20,577 nt of DNA from Candidatus Falkowbacteria bacterium RIFOXYC2_FULL_47_12 (GTDB lineage: Bacteria > Patescibacteriota > Patescibacteriia > Patescibacteriales > XYC2-FULL-47-12), in assembly GCA_001778285.1 (NCBI GenBank), contig MFGL01000034.1, forward strand, positions 609 to 21,185. The letters are read 5' to 3'. Numbering within the stretch: the stretch's first letter is position 1; the number at the start of each line of letters is the position of its first letter. A program made the position numbers and the translations under genes. The notes under the pieces were generated by a model that saw only the letters and a program-made list of their open reading frames with translations, did no database searches and was not told the DNA's origin. This document shows positions 12,662 to 20,395 of the stretch, piece by piece.

Positions 12662-14464
12662 TTACAATTTATTTTTAATTTTTTCTTCCAGCTCATCTAT
12701 AAAATTTTGTTTGCTGATTGCTCTCGTATCTTTGCTCCCTCTGTCGCGAACCATTAACATCTCACTGCCAATCTCTTTATCACCAATCACGAGCATATAC
12801 GGCACTTTTTCAGCGACAGCTTTGCGAATTTTGTTGCCTACGGTTTCGTCAGATGCGTCAATTTCAACGCGAATACTATGTTCGCGCAATTCAGTTGCCA
12901 ACTTCTCACAATGGCTAACGTGCTTTTCGCCGACCGCCACGAGCTTTACCTGCACCGGCGCAAGCCACAGCGGCCAGACACCGGCATAGTGCTCAATCAA
13001 AAACGCCATAAAGCGCTCGTGCACCGAAAGCGGCGCGCGATGTATGACAAAGACTTCGTTATTATCTTTGCCATGCTCGTCAGTGTAGATAAGTTTAAAT
13101 CTTGTTTTAGCGGCAAAGTCAAGCTGAACAGTTGACATACTTTCTTCGCGGCCAATCACTGATTTGAATTGCACGTCAATTTTTGGCCCGTAAAAAGCCG
13201 CCTCATCGTCTGCTTCAACATACTTCACTTTTAATTCATCCAAAACTTCTTTCAAAATTTTTTCCGAATATTGCCAATTCTTCGGCTCGTCAATGTATTT
13301 GTCTCCGCGCTTGGAGTCCCACTTGGACAGCCGAAACCAGTAGTCTTTAAACCCAAAAACTTTAAAGTAAAATAAAATCAACTCCAGCACTTTTTTTATT
13401 TCGTCTTTGATTTGGTCCTTGCGGCAGTAAATGTGCGCGTCATTCATCTGCAGGGAGCGCACGCGCAGAAGGCCGGCCAGCGTGCCGGAAAGCTCGTTGC
13501 GGTAGACCGTGCCATACTCGGCCAGCCGCACCGGCAGTTCGCGGTAGCTGCGCGGCTTAACTTTGTAAATCAAATGATGATGCGGGCAGTTCATGCCTTT
13601 GAGGTAGTAGGTGCCGTCGTCCATTTCCATGGCCGGATACATATCATGCTCGTAATACGGCAAATGTCCGGAGGTCAAATACAGTTCTTTTTTTGCCAGA
13701 TGCGGCGTGGAGACGCGCTGGTAGCCATACTTATTCTCCATCTCTTTGGCAAATTTTTCTACTTCGTCTTTGATAATGGTGCCGTTGGGCAGCCACATCG
13801 GCAAACCCTTGCCGACCATGTCATCAATGAAAAAAATTTCCTGCTCCCGGCCGATTTTTCTATGATCGCGCTGTTCCGCCTCGGCGAGCATTGCCAAATG
13901 TTCGTCCAGTTCTTTTTTGCTCGCAAACGCCACGCCATAAATGCGCTGGATCATTTTGTTTTTTTCGCTGCCCTTCCAGTACGCGCCGGCGATTTTAATT
14001 AATTTAAAACCGTCCGGGTTGATTTCGCCGGTAGAGGCAATATGCGGTCCTTTGCACATATTGATAAAATCTCGTTCCCCGCCCGTTTCCGTCGGGCGGG
14101 CTTGTTCGTAAAAAGATATTTCTTTTTCGCCGTCGGCTTTCAAATTTTTCGCCAATTCCGCCGTGTACTGATATTTTTTTTCTTGCAAAAATTTTATTCC
14201 TGCGGCAATCGGCATCATCTTCTTTTTTATCGCCAAATTCTCTTTGATAATTTTTTTCATCTCCGCCTCAATGGCCGGCAAGTCTTCTTCTTTAACGTGA
14301 TAATCCGCGTCAAAGTCATGATAAAATCCGTCCGCAATGGCCGGCCCCACGCCGGGAATCGCGCCGTATAATTTTTCCAGCGCCTGCATCATAACGTGCG
14401 CCAGAGAGTGGCGGCATACTTCAATATTACAATCTTTCTTCATATTTTCTTGTTTCATATGCAT
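12662..14464 (-). CDS. thrS: Threonyl-tRNA synthetase, lacking the N-terminal TGS domain
   Basis: A 600-aa ThrRS. The editing domain starts almost at once: CRHSLAHVMMQAL (17-29) and NMCKGPH (135-141), which clear mischarged Ser-tRNA. The class II catalytic core has NCPHHHLIY (292-300, zinc ligand C293), YRNELSGTL (motif 2, 321-329), RVRSLQMNDAHIYC with the zinc ligand H344, and a later IHRAPLSVHERFMAF (motif 3, with SVHERF where GSxERF is usual). The C-terminal anticodon-binding domain begins at WLAPVQV. The roughly 60-residue TGS domain of the 642-aa E. coli enzyme is absent. Three in-frame ATGs near the start (14464, 14458, 14443) all have T at -1; the first is used here. A T-box leader lies directly upstream. 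Confidence 0.96.
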   Translation of the reverse strand: MHMKQENMKKDCNIEVCRHSLAHVMMQALEKLYGAIPGVGPAIADGFYHDFDADYHVKEEDLPAIEAEMKKIIKENLAIKKKMMPIAAGIKFLQEKKYQYTAELAKNLKADGEKEISFYEQARPTETGGERDFINMCKGPHIASTGEINPDGFKLIKIAGAYWKGSEKNKMIQRIYGVAFASKKELDEHLAMLAEAEQRDHRKIGREQEIFFIDDMVGKGLPMWLPNGTIIKDEVEKFAKEMENKYGYQRVSTPHLAKKELYLTSGHLPYYEHDMYPAMEMDDGTYYLKGMNCPHHHLIYKVKPRSYRELPVRLAEYGTVYRNELSGTLAGLLRVRSLQMNDAHIYCRKDQIKDEIKKVLELILFYFKVFGFKDYWFRLSKWDSKRGDKYIDEPKNWQYSEKILKEVLDELKVKYVEADDEAAFYGPKIDVQFKSVIGREESMSTVQLDFAAKTRFKLIYTDEHGKDNNEVFVIHRAPLSVHERFMAFLIEHYAGVWPLWLAPVQVKLVAVGEKHVSHCEKLATELREHSIRVEIDASDETVGNKIRKAVAEKVPYMLVIGDKEIGSEMLMVRDRGSKDTRAISKQNFIDELEEKIKNKL

Positions 14465-14472
14465 ATCTTATT

Positions 14473-14531
14473 TTAATAAAACACCCCATCCTCATACAAT
14501 AAAAAATAATTTTACTGCATTAGGACGGGGT
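14473..14531 (-). terminator. Regulated terminator hairpin inside the thrS T-box
   Basis: On the minus strand ACCCCGTCCT (14531-14522) pairs with AGGATGGGGT (14492-14483): nine Watson-Crick pairs and one G-T pair. The loop is 29 nt, and the stem is followed by GTTTTATT. It would be replaced by the antiterminator when uncharged tRNA-Thr binds. Confidence 0.75.
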
Positions 14532-14670
14532 TTTTAATCAACCTCGTGGTTCCACCTAATTTGTCCCGCTAAAACTTCAACGAAACCACTCTATGCTATA
14601 AAGCTTAGCCCCCGCAATATTGCGGGGATGCCTAAAAATTTCAGGCAACACAGTTGGTTAGCCGCGCCAA
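14477..14670 (-). promoter_or_regulatory. T-box riboswitch leader of thrS
   Basis: On the minus strand the conserved T-box core AGGTGGAACCACG (14557-14545) is intact. It contains the UGGA that pairs with the tRNA acceptor end, and CGTCC occurs downstream as in typical leaders. A terminator hairpin (14531-14522 with 14492-14483) follows just before thrS. Upstream lie a perfect hairpin (14627-14610) and GCCT/AGGC pairing. A possible threonine specifier ACC sits at 14658-14656. T-box leaders bind uncharged tRNA and then permit read-through. The leader is short, so Stem I may be reduced. Confidence 0.88.
14610..14627 (-). repeat. Perfect palindrome/hairpin in the thrS leader
   Basis: CCCCGCAATATTGCGGGG is a perfect 18-bp palindrome. 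In RNA it gives a stable stem of about seven pairs. It is likely one of the upstream T-box stems (Stem I tip or Stem III). Confidence 0.6.
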
Positions 14671-14682
14671 TCGCTTATTTTT

Positions 14683-15111
14683 TTAACTTTTTATTCCCTG
14701 CTCAACTAAAATTCTGCTCACGGTGCCGCTGTCCGGCAAGCTTTTCCATTCATCTTTATGCAAATATTTCAACTTGTCAACGTCATTTTTCAAGGGAACA
14801 ACTTGCTCATCGCCCCAGTGCAATACCGTAGATTCATTGGCTTTGTTGTCAAGAATTTTTTTTATACCATCGAACTGTCCTTGTATACCATCGAACTGTC
14901 CTTGTATACCATCAAATTGTTCTTGTACACCATCAAACTGCCTTTGCATCTCATCAAAACTTTTGGCGATTGCCAAAATTATCAGAGTCTCTGACTCCTC
15001 AACTCTGCTATTAACTTCTTCCTTAACAACTTCCTTAACAACCCTTCTTACCTTATCTTCAACGACATCCTCAATAATTTCTTTAATTTGTTGTAGATCT
15101 GCCGCCTGCAT
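14683..15111 (-). CDS. Coiled-coil protein with tandem 7-residue repeats, unknown function
   Basis: A 142-aa soluble protein. The N-terminal half is highly charged and helical (IIEDVVEDKVRRVVKEVVKE). The middle, about residues 56-85, contains four near-identical heptads of the form QFDGIQG, encoded by 21-bp DNA repeats (14866-14949). The C-terminal part includes LKYLHKDEWKSLPDSGTVSRI. No signal peptide or transmembrane segment is seen. Proteins of this general kind (short, heptad-rich) are common in CPR genomes but have no known function. It has its own extended -10 promoter. No terminator is evident before the thrS leader, so thrS may also receive transcripts from here. Confidence 0.75.
   Translation of the reverse strand: MQAADLQQIKEIIEDVVEDKVRRVVKEVVKEEVNSRVEESETLIILAIAKSFDEMQRQFDGVQEQFDGIQGQFDGIQGQFDGIKKILDNKANESTVLHWGDEQVVPLKNDVDKLKYLHKDEWKSLPDSGTVSRILVEQGIKS
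14866..14949 (-). repeat. Four 21-bp tandem repeats within the coiled-coil gene
   Basis: Units at 14866-14886, 14887-14907, 14908-14928 and 14929-14949. The first two are identical and the others differ by a few substitutions. Each encodes one heptad (QFDGxxx), so copy-number change keeps the reading frame. Confidence 0.9.
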
Positions 15112-15142
15112 AAATTATTCTTTAATTTTTTCTTACCCACAC

Positions 15143-15171
15143 AGTATAGCATAATACAAAAACAACAACAA
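15143..15171 (-). promoter_or_regulatory. Extended -10 promoter for the coiled-coil gene (and possibly thrS)
   Basis: On the minus strand TTGTTG (15171-15166), a 17-bp spacer ending in TGC, and TATACT (15148-15143), 32 bp before the start codon. Confidence 0.75.
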
Positions 15172-15180
15172 GCTATCCAA

Positions 15181-16446
15181 CTACTTCGCCACTTCAACTT
15201 TGATGTGGTCAACCAGCGAGGGCACTTTGTTAATCCAGTTCGGCGTGAATTTTACCTCGTAGCCGGCAACTTCGCGCAGGGAAGACAAATAATCGTCTAA
15301 CTGCGCGCGCGTCAAACCGATTAAACGGTTGGGGTCAATAATATTTGTGCCGTCTTTCAAAATCATCTGGGCATTCGCATTCACTTTTAAATCAGCCGTG
15401 CCTGTGTTGAGGTCGTAGCCTTCAACCGAAAACTGAAAACTGTTGGCGTCAAAACCATCCAGCTGTTTGTCATCAGGTAAATTTTCCTCAATTTTTAGCT
15501 TCGCCAGTGCCGCCACGTCTTTGGTGTTAAAAGCAACGACCGCGCCCTTGGCCTCGGCTGACATGCTAAATTCTCCGATTTTATCACCCGCTTTCGCCGG
15601 CGTGCTGTAAACGACGGCTTCATCGCTCACGTTGGCAATGACGTTGTCGTAGAACTGGTATTTTGTATCCTGGCTGATTTTCCCCGCTTTGTCGGACAGC
15701 TCTTTTTTCAAAACCGCCTGAGCCTGCGTTAAATCCGCTTCGGAAACAACCGCATCGCCGATTTCATGGTAACTAAATTTTTCCGTGCTCTCGGCGTAAA
15801 CCAATTCCTGCGACGCTTTGTTCAGCCCGGGAATGGTGAACTTGGCCGGTTCAATTTCCATGGACGCGTCTGATTTGTCCGCGTAGACGGATACGTTTTC
15901 AACTTTGCCGTGCGCGGGAACGTGCACGGTTTCGTTGAGGCGGTACAGCCGGCCGTCCGGTGAGAGCAAGCGCGTAGTTTTTACCAATGCCTGTTCACTG
16001 GAACGGTTGTTGTAAAGGGTAACGTTGCCGCTCACCGCGGTATCTTTCACTTCCTTGCCCTGTGTCTGGAACGTCTGACTGACGCTCACGGCCGCCTGCT
16101 CAACCACGCCGGTCAGGCTCAAGCCCGGCGCCGTCTGCTGGCTTGCCTTATCCAGCACTGTAGCCGTAAAACTCGCCGTCGTCCGCTCTTTATTGGGAAT
16201 GATTACTACTTTGACGCTGACGATTGAGAAATAAACTACCACGAGTGCCAAGATAATAGTCAATACCACGAATGTAATGGCGATTTTGCGATATACGCTC
16301 ATGGGTGAATGGGTCGTGTTCATAGTTTTGGAGTTATTTTTTTGAACTTTCTTAATGACTTTTTTTTGCTCAACACGGTTTTCTTCCATTTTTTTTTCGC
16401 TAAAATTAGCAAAATTTATATCTTTACTATTTTTACGCTGCGCCAT
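15181..16446 (-). CDS. Single-pass membrane protein with baseplate-J-like region
   Basis: A 421-aa protein. A basic N-terminal tail (1-54, rich in Lys/Asn) is followed by one transmembrane helix (about 55-77) and a large exterior part. The stretch SGNVTLYNNRSSEQALVKTT, then RLLSPDGRLYRLNETVHVPA, matches the start of baseplate J/gp47-like domains as annotated in many CPR genomes. The C-terminal half has an alternating beta pattern and ends in VDHIKVEVAK. It is not accompanied by other phage-tail genes, so it is probably a cell-envelope protein rather than part of a phage. The function is unknown. It starts 65 bp after dnaE and has a candidate promoter. Confidence 0.75.
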   Translation of the reverse strand: MAQRKNSKDINFANFSEKKMEENRVEQKKVIKKVQKNNSKTMNTTHSPMSVYRKIAITFVVLTIILALVVVYFSIVSVKVVIIPNKERTTASFTATVLDKASQQTAPGLSLTGVVEQAAVSVSQTFQTQGKEVKDTAVSGNVTLYNNRSSEQALVKTTRLLSPDGRLYRLNETVHVPAHGKVENVSVYADKSDASMEIEPAKFTIPGLNKASQELVYAESTEKFSYHEIGDAVVSEADLTQAQAVLKKELSDKAGKISQDTKYQFYDNVIANVSDEAVVYSTPAKAGDKIGEFSMSAEAKGAVVAFNTKDVAALAKLKIEENLPDDKQLDGFDANSFQFSVEGYDLNTGTADLKVNANAQMILKDGTNIIDPNRLIGLTRAQLDDYLSSLREVAGYEVKFTPNWINKVPSLVDHIKVEVAK

Positions 16447-16475
16447 AGTAACGATGTGAAGTAGTTATGCTCTCT

Positions 16476-16504
16476 ATCTTAACAGACTTGGGATTTTTTG
16501 TTAA
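16476..16504 (-). promoter_or_regulatory. Candidate promoter for the baseplate-J-like gene
   Basis: On the minus strand TTAACA (16504-16499), a 17-bp spacer and TAAGAT (16481-16476), 29 bp before the start. The -35 hexamer is also half of a 6-bp inverted repeat, TTAACA (16479-16484) with TGTTAA (16499-16504), that spans the spacer. Confidence 0.5.
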
Positions 16505-16511
16505 TGGGCGG

Positions 16512-19500
16512 CTATTTCACTGCTTCCTCGCCCACCAGTTCTTTCAACTTCATTTTCAACTCCGGACTCACTGCTACCCGAAAGCCGGTTTCAATGACCT
16601 GCAAGCCGTCGCCGTTTGGAACGTAGAAAAGTACTTTTGTGGTACCGCGGCTATTTAGCAACTCACTCTTAATTTTTTTCAGCAGTTCCTGATTGTGAAA
16701 ATCTTTCAGCTTAATTTTGAGCGGATGGATTGCGGCAGATAGCGGCGCTGCGCCGTTGCTTTTGTTTAGTTTTAAAAACTGCGCCGCCAGTTTTACCGCG
16801 TTGCCGCGCTCAAGTTTGGCGGCGGTGTCGCAGAGCAGTTTGAGTTCGTTATCTTTGTTGGACAGGCGGCCGCGGCACAAAATGGCGTTGCCCTCCTGCC
16901 AGATGCTCGCGTCTTTTTCCAAGAGCCGTGGAAAAACCAAGAGCTCAATATTTGCCACCTTGTCTTCAATTTTTACAAACAGCATGCTTTCGTTATTTTT
17001 GGTAACGATTTTTTTAATAGTGGCAACAACCCCGCCGACGTTGACGAACTCGCCGGAGAGCGAGGCGCGTAATTCCTGCAAAGGCAGAATCGCGGCGCCC
17101 AAAATTTTTTCATACTCGTTGAACGGGTGGTCGGAAAGGTATAACCCCAGAAGCGTCTTTTCCCACCGCAGAATATCGCCTTTTTCGGCCGGCGGCGCGT
17201 CAGACAGTGTAATGGTAGCGGCAACGTCAAGCTGGGGGGTGAGAGAGAACAAACTGTCCTGGCCGCTCTGCTTTGCCTGCGCCAGTGCGCGATTATACTC
17301 CAGCATTTTTTCCAAATTCGCCAAAAGTTTGCCGCGCTCCGCCATGGAGTCAAACGCGCCGACCATCATCATGCTCTCCAGAGATTTTTTATTTAAATCC
17401 TTGTCCTGAATGCGCGCGAGAAACTGCGCGGCATCGGCAAAAGGGCCGTTCTGCTTGCGCTCGGCAATGATAACGTCCGTGATATGCGCGCCGACGTTTT
17501 TGATAGCGCGCAACCCAAAGCGAATGGTTTTTGAGGTATCTGCGCCAACGGCGTTGCTCGCCGTGCCGCTGGTGACAACCGTAAAATCAGAAAACGACTC
17601 GTTGATGTCCGGCGGCAAAACCGCAATGTCCATTTTGCGGCACTCTTCAATCATGACCGGCACGCGGTCAATATCTTCCTGGTCTGCGGTCATTAAAGCG
17701 GCCATGAATTCGGTCGGATAATTCGCTTTCAAATAAGCAGTCTGGTAGCCGACCAGCGCGTAACAGGCCGCGTGGGACCGGTTGAAACCGTAGCCGGCAA
17801 ACGGCTCAATGAAAGCAAAAATTTCTGCGCCTAATTCTGCCGGAATGCCGTTTTTCACGCAGCCTTCAATGAACTTTGTCTTTTGCTCGGCTAGCAGTTT
17901 TGGTATTTTTTTGCCAATGGCGCGGCGCAATACATCCGCTTCTCCCATGGTAAATCCAGCTAAGCTACGGGCAGTTTCCATAACTTGTTCCTGATAAATC
18001 GCCACGCCGTAAGTCTTATTTAAAATCGGCTCAAGTTTTCGGTGCAAATACCTCGGCTTCTTTTGGCCGTGTTTGCCGGCGATGTAGTCGGGAATCCACT
18101 CCATGGGTCCGGGACGATACAGCGCGACCATAGCGATAATGTCTTCAAACTCGGTCGGCTGCAGTTCTTTAAGGTAGCGTTTCATGCCGGCTGATTCCAA
18201 CTGGAACACGCCGGTTGTTTCGCCGCGCTGCAAAAGTGCGAATGTTTTTACGTCATCCGGCGGAATAGCGTCAATGTCCATTTCTATGCCGCGCGTATTT
18301 TTGATAATGCGCAGGGCCGATTCAATGATGGTTAAATTTTTCAAACCTAAAAAATCCATCTTCAAAAGACCCAAATCCTCAATGGGGTGCAGTGAGTACT
18401 GCGACACCGTTGAGTCCTGCTCGCTTGCTGAAATATACTGCACCGGCGCGTAGGCGGTGACCGGTTCTTTGGTAATTAAAACGCCGCAAGCATGCACCGA
18501 AGCGTGGCGGATGATGTTTTCGGTCCTCCGGGCAGTGTCAATGATTTCACGGACGCCGTCTTCGCTCGCGTACCTGTTTTTGAGTTCCGGCAATTTAAGC
18601 GCCTGTTCAATGGAAGAAAACATCGGGATGGCTTTGGCGATTTTATCGCAAAAATCATACGGATAATCCAATACGCGCCCGACATCGCGCACCGCCGCCC
18701 GCGCGGCCATAGTGGCAAAAGTGATTATCTGCGCCACATGATCCTTGCCGTATTTTTTTTCCACATAATGAATAACCTCCTCGCGCCGGATATCGGCAAA
18801 ATCAAGATCAATATCCGGCATGGAAATGCGCTCCGGATTTAAAAATCGCTCAAACACCAAATCGTAGCGCAGAGGGTCAAGGTTGGTGATACCCAAAAGG
18901 TACGACACAAACGAGCCGGCGGCCGAACCGCGGCCGGGACCGACCACGATGCCGTTGTCTTTGGCCCAATTAACAAAATCGGCGACGATTAAAAAGTACG
19001 AGGCAAAGCCCATTTTGTTGATAACCGAAAGCTCGTATTCCATGCGCTGTTTTTTCTCTGCGTCTAATGCATCAAAATCGCAGCCATACCTTTTTTGCAC
19101 GCCGGTTATACATAGTTGCTCCAAATACACCTTATCGCTTGCGCCGGCCGGCACCTGGAATTCCGGCAACTGGTAGTTGCCCAGAGCAATGGTCACCTCG
19201 CACAACGCGGCGATTTTTTCCGTATTGGCGATTGCCTCTGGCACGTCCGCAAAAACCTCGGTCATCTGTTTGGCTGATTGAACGGAAAAATCATTACCCA
19301 GCATGGTCATGCGGCTCATCTCCTTTTTTTTGCGCTTGGTTTGCAGACACAGCAAAACGTCCTGGGCATCGTCGTCTTCTTTATTCAAATAGTGCGCGTC
19401 GTTGGTCGCCACGAGCGGAACATTGAGCTCCCGGCCCAATTTTATCAACGCCTGGTTGACGTACTCTTGCCCGCGCAGGTTTGGATGGCGCTGCAGTTCA

Positions 19501-20015
19501 AGATAAAAATTATCCGCGCCGAACAAATTTTTATAGTAGGCAACTTTTTCCCGCGCCTTTTGTTCCTGACCGGATAAAATCAGGGTGGCAATTTCGCCGT
19601 GCAGACAGCCGCTCAAACAAATGAGGCCGTCTTTATATTCATTAAGCAATTCATCGTCAATGCGCGGCTTATAGTAAAAACCCTCCAGATGCGCTTTGCT
19701 GACAAGCTGAATTAAGTTTTGGTAGCCGGTGTTGTTTTTAGCGAGCAACACGAGGTGATACTTTTTTTCGTCAGCTTTGGCGCGCTTGTTGTGCCGGCCG
19801 TTGGGCGCCATGTACATTTCACAGCCGATGATTGGTTTGATGTCTTCCTTGCGGCACTCTTTGTAAAAATCAATCACGCCGTACATGACGCCGTGATCGG
19901 TAATGGCCACGGCGGTGCCGCCGTCTTCTTTGACTTTTTGCACGAGCTCCTTGGGCTTGATGAGACCGTCAAGGAGTGAGTAGTGGGTATGAACGTGGAG
20001 GTGGACAAACTTCAT
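16512..20015 (-). CDS. dnaE: DNA polymerase III subunit alpha (DnaE1 type)
   Basis: A 1167-aa replicative polymerase. The N-terminal PHP domain has H7, H9, D16, H41, E66, H87, C137, D206 and H208, which correspond to all nine metal ligands described for active PHP proofreading domains. The palm has GPGRGSAAGS (359-368), catalytic D401 and D403 in PDIDLDF, and D554 in LKMDF. A clamp-binding motif QDSLF lies near residue 917. An OB fold follows (GEFVNVGGVVATIKK). Length matches the E. coli protein. Start 20015 (MKFVHLHVH) is chosen because the family begins there; an upstream ATG at 20126 would add 37 residues of unrelated, basic sequence and overlap the preceding gene. It follows a small membrane-protein gene after 67 bp. 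Confidence 0.97.
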   Translation of the reverse strand: MKFVHLHVHTHYSLLDGLIKPKELVQKVKEDGGTAVAITDHGVMYGVIDFYKECRKEDIKPIIGCEMYMAPNGRHNKRAKADEKKYHLVLLAKNNTGYQNLIQLVSKAHLEGFYYKPRIDDELLNEYKDGLICLSGCLHGEIATLILSGQEQKAREKVAYYKNLFGADNFYLELQRHPNLRGQEYVNQALIKLGRELNVPLVATNDAHYLNKEDDDAQDVLLCLQTKRKKKEMSRMTMLGNDFSVQSAKQMTEVFADVPEAIANTEKIAALCEVTIALGNYQLPEFQVPAGASDKVYLEQLCITGVQKRYGCDFDALDAEKKQRMEYELSVINKMGFASYFLIVADFVNWAKDNGIVVGPGRGSAAGSFVSYLLGITNLDPLRYDLVFERFLNPERISMPDIDLDFADIRREEVIHYVEKKYGKDHVAQIITFATMAARAAVRDVGRVLDYPYDFCDKIAKAIPMFSSIEQALKLPELKNRYASEDGVREIIDTARRTENIIRHASVHACGVLITKEPVTAYAPVQYISASEQDSTVSQYSLHPIEDLGLLKMDFLGLKNLTIIESALRIIKNTRGIEMDIDAIPPDDVKTFALLQRGETTGVFQLESAGMKRYLKELQPTEFEDIIAMVALYRPGPMEWIPDYIAGKHGQKKPRYLHRKLEPILNKTYGVAIYQEQVMETARSLAGFTMGEADVLRRAIGKKIPKLLAEQKTKFIEGCVKNGIPAELGAEIFAFIEPFAGYGFNRSHAACYALVGYQTAYLKANYPTEFMAALMTADQEDIDRVPVMIEECRKMDIAVLPPDINESFSDFTVVTSGTASNAVGADTSKTIRFGLRAIKNVGAHITDVIIAERKQNGPFADAAQFLARIQDKDLNKKSLESMMMVGAFDSMAERGKLLANLEKMLEYNRALAQAKQSGQDSLFSLTPQLDVAATITLSDAPPAEKGDILRWEKTLLGLYLSDHPFNEYEKILGAAILPLQELRASLSGEFVNVGGVVATIKKIVTKNNESMLFVKIEDKVANIELLVFPRLLEKDASIWQEGNAILCRGRLSNKDNELKLLCDTAAKLERGNAVKLAAQFLKLNKSNGAAPLSAAIHPLKIKLKDFHNQELLKKIKSELLNSRGTTKVLFYVPNGDGLQVIETGFRVAVSPELKMKLKELVGEEAVK

Positions 20016-20024
20016 GAGAAAGGC

Positions 20025-20056
20025 AATAAAATAAGAAAACGAAGGGTACAATACCC
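20025..20056 (-). terminator. Possible weak terminator upstream of dnaE
   Basis: On the minus strand GGGTA (20056-20052) pairs with TACCC (20048-20044) around TTG, followed by TTCGTTTTCTTATTTTATT. The stem is only five pairs. It lies between the 96-aa gene and dnaE. Confidence 0.4.
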
Positions 20057-20082
20057 GTCGTCCTCCTTGATTTTGTATCTTT

Positions 20083-20373
20083 TTATTTCTTTCGTTTCTT
20101 TTCTCCGCCGCCCTGCTCCCGGACAATTTCGGCTACCTTTTTCACACCGTCAGCTAAAATGGAAAGGTAAGCCGCGCTGTGCTCAATTTTTTCTTTGGTG
20201 GTTTTGATAACGTCGTTGATGTTTTCAATCATCTGCTCCACGCCCTTAAACATTTTGGAAGAGCGCCGGATTATTTGAATAATATAAAAAATCCCCCAGC
20301 AGGAAAAAAGCGTCAGCAAGGCAATGCAAACTGCGATGGTAATCCATAAAATGTCAGCTGAAGTTTGGAGCAT
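20083..20373 (-). CDS. Small membrane protein, 96 aa, unknown
   Basis: The N-terminal transmembrane helix covers about residues 8-32 (ILWITIAVCIALLTLFSCW, then GIFYIIQII). The rest is an amphipathic, charged helix (MFKGVEQMIENINDVIKTTKE) ending in a very basic tail (GGGEKKRKK). The layout is similar to DUF948-like proteins, but the match is not certain. Its start is 20 bp after the stop of the preceding membrane-protein gene, so the two probably share a transcript. Confidence 0.7.
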   Translation of the reverse strand: MLQTSADILWITIAVCIALLTLFSCWGIFYIIQIIRRSSKMFKGVEQMIENINDVIKTTKEKIEHSAAYLSILADGVKKVAEIVREQGGGEKKRKK

Positions 20374-20377
20374 ACGC

Positions 20378-20395
20378 AGTAATGGTTACATTACT
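20378..20395 (-). repeat. 7-bp inverted repeat between two membrane-protein genes
   Basis: AGTAATG (20378-20384) and CATTACT (20389-20395) with a GTTA loop. It overlaps the stop codon of the upstream gene and ends 5 bp before the start of the 96-aa gene. There is no T-run on the minus strand, so it is not a terminator in the gene direction. Confidence 0.5.

Noticed and set aside
14592..14601. TATGCTATAA on the plus strand, resembling the extended -10 used elsewhere.
   Set aside because: It lies inside the thrS T-box leader and no plus-strand gene follows.
14866..14949. Regular repeats that could suggest a CRISPR array.
   Set aside because: The units are 21 bp and directly adjacent with no spacers, and they lie in frame inside a coding region.
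20016..20126. Longer dnaE start at 20126 (37 extra residues).
   Set aside because: The extra part is basic, unrelated to DnaE, and overlaps the preceding gene. The family begins at FVHLHVH.
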